64,000 nt of DNA from Nilaparvata lugens (lineage: Eukaryota > Arthropoda > Insecta > Hemiptera > Delphacidae). The stretch spans positions 3,579,190 to 3,643,189 of the forward strand of contig NC_052514.1 in assembly GCF_014356525.2 (NCBI RefSeq), given 5' to 3'. The notes under the pieces were generated by a model. The model was not told the origin of the DNA, ran no database searches, and worked only from the letters and a program-made list of their open reading frames with translations. This document shows positions 58,081-64,000 of the stretch, piece by piece (position 1 is the first letter of the stretch; each line of letters starts with the position of its first letter). A program made the translations under genes and the position numbers.

Positions 58081-58414
58081 AGAATTTATGGCGGGAGTCT
58101 GCAGTGTAACTCCCGCCATCTCAGCAGTGAAAGCCTTCAAAACACCAGTGTGAACGCGCCCAGAATTTTAAAATTCCCGCTGTCTGTTCCAGCTGCCCTA
58201 CCATTGGCCGGTTGTAGCCAAGGCTCGGTTTCACAGTCACGGAATGCTAATCACGTCCGGCTTACCGCCGGCGAGGTTCAAATTAAAATATGGATTGTTG
58301 CTGTATTGTGTGAAGGCATTAGTTTTTGTAGTTCAGTTTCGTAATATTTGTTTCAGACTTCAATTTATGTTTGATTATTTACCATTTAATATAGTTTCAA
58401 ATTAAAAATACAAA
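58081..58414. other. GC-richer unique stretch
   Basis: Contains the inverted pair GGCGGGAGT...ACTCCCGCC (58090-58118), CCATTGGCCGG and an ACCGCCGGCGAG word. Promoter- or TE-like; no exon seen. Confidence 0.35.
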
Positions 58415-58547
58415 GAAATTGTCAAAAACCACAGATTTATTGATACTTAGAAAGACCGGTCTTCTTGTCAGAGATTGACAACCCAACCCGGTCTCTCTAA
58501 GTATCAATAAATCTGTGGTTTTTGACAATTTCTTTGCATTTTTATTT
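58415..58547. mobile_element. GGTTTCGG-family palindrome, short form
   Basis: Arms AAAGAAATTGTCAAAAACC and AGATTTATTGATACTTAG with their complements; the centre is shortened (ACCGGTCTTCTTGTCAG). Followed by TATGAATAATTACCACAAT. Confidence 0.7.
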
Positions 58548-58586
58548 ACTATGAATAATTACCACAATATCAACTTCTCAACTTGT

Positions 58587-59430
58587 AATTGACCGAGCGA
58601 AGTGAGGTCTAAAGGTGCGTACAGATTTACGCGCCGCGAACATGAGAAATTTACTTTTAATCAGTTGATGCCAAGCTTTTTATATCTATATCTTATACCG
58701 TTTCTGTAAAAATACAGATATAGTCAGCTGATTAAAAGTGAATTGCTCATGTTCGCGGCGCGTATATCTGTACGCACCTTAAGATTCAAGTCGACGGTTT
58801 GGCATTTCTCTTAATTTTTAAATGTTTATATGTTGCGCATTTACGGCGAAACGCGGTAATAGATTTTCATGAAATTTGATGGTATGTTCCTTTTTGAATT
58901 GCATTTCAAGGAGAATATAAAAGGAAAAAGGAATTTCCTTCGTACACCAATATTAGAATAAAAATCGGACTATAAAATTATTCATCATAGATCAGCTTTT
59001 TAGTGGACTATAATACCGTTCAAAAACATCGAACATCTTGAAAATGTATCTTTCCATCAACGTTAGTAGACAGTTGACTATATTACTACCCGTTCAAAAA
59101 CATCGAACATCTTGAGAATGTATCTTTCCATCAACGTTAGTAGACAGTTGACTATAATACTACCCGTTCAAAAACATCGAACATCTTGAAAATGTATCCT
59201 CTCATCAACCTTGTAGACAGTTGCAGCCAGACCTGATAACAGCGCTCACACTCACATTCCGGGGACGACACGGCACGGTACGATAGGACAGAAAGCTCTA
59301 TGTTTATTTAGGATTTTTCTAGACATTTTAAATTGATAAATTATTTATTAATTTTTCGAGAAAACATAAAAACAGGTCAATTTAGCTTACTGAGCGCGAG
59401 GTCTACTGTTCACAGAACTACTAGTATAGT
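58587..59430 (+). mobile_element. family C element, longest copy
   Basis: From TTGACCGAGCGAAGTGAGG to CTGTTCACAGAACTACTAG. Contains three tandem units of about 67 bp (AACATCGAACATCTTGA...GTTAGTAGACAGTTGACTA) and GACGACACGGCACGGTACG. Interrupted by the MITE at 58613-58779. Confidence 0.7.
58613..58779. mobile_element. AGGTGCGTACAG MITE, TAA duplication
   Basis: Perfect ends AGGTGCGTACAG and CTGTACGCACCT; long arms (GCGCCGCGAACATGAG with complement). TAA at 58610-58612 and 58780-58782 duplicates the TAA of the host text GGTCTAAGATTC, seen uninterrupted at 55045. PIF/Harbinger-like. Confidence 0.8.
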
Positions 59431-59789
59431 TTTCTTTTGGATTGGAAAGGAGCCTATCCTTTTTTGTCTGGCAAAGGGCGAAAGAGACTGTAAACTTTGT
59501 TGTCCGTGAAACTTGATCTGTAAAAAGAATATCTGCTCGAAATTTGAAGGTGATTGATCAAAGCTTACAAAAGTTATTGTAGAAGATACAAACAGACAGA
59601 CAACGATGGAGCTAAGCACTCAACGGATCCTCCGCTGATACCCTGACCTCACCCTCCTACCTTACCTGTAGTGCATCTGATCTCAATGATATAGGTGGTA
59701 AAAAGAAAAGTAAAGTAAAGATGTTGACCTGAGTCAGAAGTAGGAATTTAACACAAGGCTTTTAACACAAAGTAAACATTTATAAAATA
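59431..59789. other. intergenic, nothing recognised
   Basis: No repeat of the window matches clearly. No exon. Confidence 0.4.
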
Positions 59790-60477
59790 CTAGCCGTCAG
59801 GCTCGCTTCGCTCACCGTATCTGTCTAGCCAGGGGGCTCCGCCCCATGGACCCCCGACTGGATCGTCCAAGAATGAGATCAGCAGGCTCGCTTCGCTCGC
59901 CTGCATTTTTCATTCGAGCATTTTTATCATATGTTAGGACGATCCAGTCGTGGGTTCAGACTAAACGTCTGGCTAAACGGATATGGTGAGCGAAGCGAGC
60001 CTGACGGCTAGTAATATAATATTCCCAGGAATAGCTCTGATTGAAGTAGCAGTGCCCAATCAATTTTTCCACGATAAATGCATTTCAATCTTCTACTTGG
60101 TGCCAACCTAACAAAGTCAACTCAATTTAATGCCAACTTGACAAAATTATCAATTTAGTTACCAGTTAACAACTGTTTCGAAAAGGTACTCTCTCTAGAT
60201 TATAGTTCTATATTAACATATGGTATGGACATTTTTCAATTATAATTAAGAGAATAAGAAGAAAAATATACATGCTAAAAGACGAACTTTAAACCCTTAA
60301 AAACCACCCTTAGAGTTAAAATATTGCCAGAAGATTTCTTAGTGCGCCTCTAAAGGGCCAACTGAACATACCTACCAAATTTGAACGTTTTTTAGTTCTG
60401 CGAGTGAGTGAGTCAGTCAGTCAGTCAGTGATTGAGTGCCATTTCGCTTTTATATATATATATATATATATAATAGA
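59790..60477 (-). mobile_element. Helitron-like element, family A
   Basis: In reverse: TCTATTATATATATA after A, CGCTTAGC-type 3' text, and GCGAGCCTGACGGCTAG before T. Very close to 7305-8012 in order and words (CAGGCTCGCTTCGCTCGCC). Confidence 0.75.
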
Positions 60478-60505
60478 TAGAAGATAATATTATAGTACCC
60501 TTTTA

Positions 60506-60868
60506 CCTTCCGGCAGTCGCGCTGTTGTATAACGTACAACAGTGTCAGTCTTTAGGCGCCATTTAGTCGTGACAGTCCATAAGTCGCACTGTGCATATGA
60601 TAGGGAAAGACGTGTATACGGGGACTGTAAACGAACCAATAACACAGAATTGATGGTTTTGCTTGATGTGGCTTATTGGGCTATGAAATGGTAATCATCC
60701 AAATGTTCATAGGCGTAAAATAATCCAAGAAGATGGAAAATGTAATTAAACAATCAATTAATATGTTTTGACAGTGAACAGAGTACATAACACTTGGAAA
60801 ATTGGATGTTGTAAAAAATACAACACGCGACTGCTCGTGTGATTGAGTAGGGCGCGACTACCGGAAGG
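60506..60868. mobile_element. piggyBac-like MITE, 363 bp
   Basis: CCTTCCGGCAGTCGCGCTGTTG and, inverted, GCGCGACTACCGGAAGG; flanks TTTA (60502-60505) and TTAA (60869-60872). Inverted relation to 49068-49370. Confidence 0.75.
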
Positions 60869-60872
60869 TTAA

Positions 60873-62120
60873 CTTGAATAACTTTTAGGTAAACATAAAC
60901 TGATGTCTAACATCATCACGTTAAATCGTTGTGACAGTTTTATCAGAGATGATAGGAAGTTTAAGATATTATAATATTTTTTAAATTAAATTATAAATCA
61001 TATTATATTAATAAATTATTATAATATAGTTAATATTTTGAATGTTTAAAAGATTGTTAGACAATATTCATTTGGAAATTGGAAAACCAAAGTAATCTTT
61101 TTTATTATTATTAAACGGTAATCCTAAATAAATGCTGTAATTCACCAAGAAGACTTCTGCTACTCCAAATATTGACAACAGGGTAAACAGCTAGATGGAA
61201 ATCTCTACTCTCTAGATGGATCTGTACTCTTTTTTAGCCCACAACAAAAAAAAAGTTAATTAGAGAATATTATATACTAGGTTTCTAGGATTCTATGGAG
61301 AACTATTCATCGATTACAATGTAGTAAAACACTATTTCCATTTCATAGTTCATAGTTTGAATCTTCAAAAGATTGTTGGAGAATATTCATTTGGAAATTG
61401 AAAAACCAAGTACACTTTTTTAGCCTTCAACAAAGGAAAGTTAATTAGAGAATAATATTATATACTAGGTTTCTAGGATTCTATGGAGAACTATTCAATG
61501 ATCAATTCATCGATTACAATGTAGTAAAACACTTTTTCCATTCCAATTCACATATTTAAACCACCTACTTCAAACAAACACATTACAAATTAGCATGTCA
61601 CTATATCCAAGGTGGTTGTTGTTATAGTGAGATAAACTTGAGTCAGCATGATTTCAATAGGAAGCATCGATATTATTCATAAGGAATGCTGTCAGTTGAA
61701 AGTGAACCTCTCTACATAGAATAGTATCAGCAGATCAAAGCACGCAACTTAAACGCCTACTTACAAGTTGAATGGATGCCAGATAATCCATGTCAGTTCT
61801 CTCACCTGTCGCTAGGTGTCGTGACATTCTAGATGGTGTGAAACGCTCATCAAGTGCAAGAGAAAACGAAAATAAATTGGCAACAAATCCTAGTTCCACA
61901 GACACCTTCAGTGAGATGGAAATAGTGGAGTCATGACTAGAGTCATTGAGTTGATGCTATATGAATAGTAGAGTCATGACAAACGACTATGATCTATTTA
62001 GATAGAAGTAATAGCATAGAGTAAAGAATACTCAAAATCTAGTAGAATAAATAATGAACTACAATGTTTCTATTATTTTGTCTCTGGTAGTAGTCATGAC
62101 TAGAGTCAATGATCCAATAA
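60873..62120. repeat. AT-rich stretch with a diverged tandem duplication and a hairpin unit
   Basis: TTCATTTGGAAATTG at about 61070 and 61389, and TTTCTAGGATTCTATGGAGAA at about 61279 and 61460, belong to two diverged tandem copies; the first has about 110 bp extra. A dispersed hairpin unit lies at 61641-61720 (AGGAAGCATCGATATTATTC, ATGCTGTCAGTTGAAAGTGA). No gene. Confidence 0.55.
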
Positions 62121-62330
62121 CTATAGTGAGGTCCACGTTATAATGGCAGTATTTGATTAACCATTGGTGCTGCTATCATTGTATATCATTTGACATAGCA
62201 GATAGTGTTATCCTTGTCTAGGTCTGCAATTTTGCCAGATCGTTCTCCAACAATGTAGATTATTGATCAACAAAATATTGAATCTCAAATATCTTTCTCC
62301 ACTGCCAGTATAAAGTGGACCTCACTAAAG
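62121..62330. mobile_element. Tc1-like MITE, 210-bp copy
   Basis: CTATAGTGAGGTCCACG left, AGTGGACCTCACTAAAG right. The best short copy of the family. Confidence 0.75.
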
Positions 62331-62562
62331 CTATGGAGTGAAGAGGGTCAACTAAATTTAGAAGTGAGTGAGAGGAAGGGAATAGAGTAACTCCCACACA
62401 GTCTTTGCCCACAGAGCTGTGTTCACGTTTACAACAGAAATGGGGGAGTGTGTTCAATACTACGAAATTTACAACTTGATCATAATATAGTTTACAGCAA
62501 CGGTGAAATGGTTTTTATAATGCGAAGTTCATGTTGTATTCACACCTTTTCAGAAAAGAAAA

Positions 62563-62564
62563 TC

Positions 62565-62598
<34 letters not shown>

Positions 62599-62745
62599 AT
62601 ATATAAAAGCGAAATGGCAGTCACTCACTGACTGACTGACTGACTCACTCACTCACTCACTCGCAGAACTAAAATATCTACCGGCCAAAAAACGTTCAAA
62701 TTTGGTAGGTATGTTCATCAGTTGGCCCTTTAAGAGCAATGTTAT
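62563..62745 (+). mobile_element. 5' fragment of Helitron family A
   Basis: TCTATATATATA after A, long (TA)n, AAAAGCGAAATGGCAG, (GACT)n/(CACT)n, then ACGTTCAAATTTGGTAGG. Ends at the next palindrome. Confidence 0.65.
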
Positions 62746-62767
62746 AATTCGAAAAAAGGGCTGAAAC

Positions 62768-63085
62768 AGGCACTTCGTTCTAGCGTGTTTCGGACGCTAT
62801 TTTCCAACCGATAATCATGAAAATGGTACCAAATTGTTCAGAAAGATTTGGACATCTGGCGCCGTACCGCCAAATTCCAATTTTCCAACTATAAAATGAC
62901 TTTAAAATTCGATGAACTTGGAGAAAATTTGGCATAGTTTGACGTTCAATAGGAAAAAATTGATGAGTGATATCAAAATTTGGCGGTACGGCGCCAGATG
63001 TCCAAATCTTTCTGAACAATTTGGTACCATTTTCATGATTATCGGTTGGAAAATAGCGTCCGAAACACGCTAGAACGAAGTACCT
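62768..63085. mobile_element. palindromic element, about 105-bp near-perfect arms
   Basis: AGGCACTTCGTTCTAGCGTG...GCCGTACCGCCAAATT against its complement at 62965-63085; only few mismatches. Spacer about 90 bp. The open frame across it is a by-product of the symmetry. Confidence 0.8.
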
Positions 63086-64000
63086 GCAAAGAACTCGCAA
63101 TCGAGAAAGCTTCAATTCCCTACTAGCCTTTCGAAAAAGTGTGGTCGAACTCACTAACACAGTCCCAACTGCTATGATTATACAGTACACACACTCACAC
63201 CGGAAAACTGGTTTTCAGTTGTCGAAACAATTGATTGTTTTTGTTCAATGAGATATTGCCCGTCTTCTTGTCTGCGCTATTGTGTTTTATGTTATATACT
63301 ATATTCATATAATATGCTCTATTATTCTATATGTTTATACAGTAGTTTGACATTTATATTATTATTTATTCCCATTTCATTTCAATATCACATGAAATCT
63401 GTACTATATTCTATTTGTACAGCTATTTTGGAGACATGGTTCATTCTTCTCTCATCGAATTCTTTATTACCCATGTTGGGCCATGCATGGCAATTCAAAT
63501 TCAACCCAAGAACTTTACATGATACTACCCGGGAAAAATTTAGTTTTGGAGAGATCAAGTTTTACATGTTTTTTTCTTATACTGTAATTATAAAACAACC
63601 AATCATTCCTAAATTCTCGAGAAAAAGTAAGTTATTGGATAATATGAATGAATAATAGTTCATGCTTCAACGAAAATTTCTGCAATAAAAAATAATTTTA
63701 GTATACTGCAAGATCTCCAAGATAAGCCAATTCTCTGTTCACTTTTTTTCATTTACATTTACTTTCTTTGAAGTAGTAATAGGGTACAAGTATTCAATTG
63801 GAAGAAAGGTGAAATGCAAAAACTAATGTACAGTATGACACTGTACAGGATGGTAACGTTGGGGGGGGGGGGAGATTGCGCAGACTGCGTCCTTGTCATT
63901 GTAGTGAGGGGGGGTTTCCAATAGGGTCAATATTGTAACGACTGACGATCTTCTTCTTTGGAATGTTTTCTGAATCGTGCAGAATCACAAATACTTTGCT
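63086..64000. other. intergenic, nothing supported
   Basis: A 135-codon Leu/Ile/Tyr-rich frame at 63248-63655 has no recognisable domain or splice context. A run of 12 G lies at 63861-63872. Confidence 0.35.

Noticed and set aside
62780..63190. 136-codon frame on the - strand
   Set aside because: Produced by the palindrome at 62768-63085.
63248..63655. 135-codon Leu/Ile/Tyr-rich frame
   Set aside because: AT-rich composition effect; no recognised domain or splice sites.

Overview
The window looks like nuclear DNA of an insect, probably a hemipteran such as a planthopper. This is inferred from spliced genes with GT-AG introns, AT-rich and microsatellite-rich DNA, and the families of non-LTR retrotransposons, Helitron-like elements and MITEs; no species marker was identified. 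Nothing bacterial, no rRNA, tRNA or CRISPR was seen.

Two host genes are supported. The main one is on the + strand: five exons between 11043 and 27708 form the 3' part of a gene for an acidic, low-complexity protein that I could not assign to a family. Reading phases agree across all four introns if one base is restored in an A-run in the first exon (near 11155). The gene starts to the left of 11043, probably outside the window, and ends with a TGA at 27706-27708. The second gene is seen as one exon on the - strand at 47210-47387 (Gly/Pro/Ser-rich), with good acceptor and donor sites.

Most of the rest is transposable-element DNA, often nested. The last intron of the + strand gene holds a nearly complete CR1/Jockey-type non-LTR retrotransposon (about 20100-24250, - strand), with an SGNH-esterase-like ORF1 and an endonuclease/reverse-transcriptase ORF2, both frameshifted. 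Two other reverse-transcriptase 3' fragments lie at 35053-35799 (+) and 44108-44784 (-). Helitron-like copies with TC...CTAG ends between A and T lie at 5726-6328, 7305-8012, 10522-10743, 31114-32819, 52349-53138 and 59790-60477. MITE families with TA, TAA/TTA, TTAA and 8-bp target duplications, plus several near-perfect palindromes, fill most other space.

By region: 1-11042 is TE and microsatellite DNA with one weak candidate exon; 11043-27708 is the + strand gene with TE-filled introns; 27709-29394 is its 3' flank with a 734-bp tandem duplication; 29395-47200 is nested TEs; 47210-47387 is the - strand exon; 47388-64000 is TEs, four local tandem duplications counting the one at 27 kb, and some unique GC-richer stretches. 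The strongest unexplained signal is a dispersed hairpin unit of about 80-95 bp (CTGTCAG...CTGACAG arms with a GAAGCAT loop) found at six loci, once as three tandem copies at 36297-36575.
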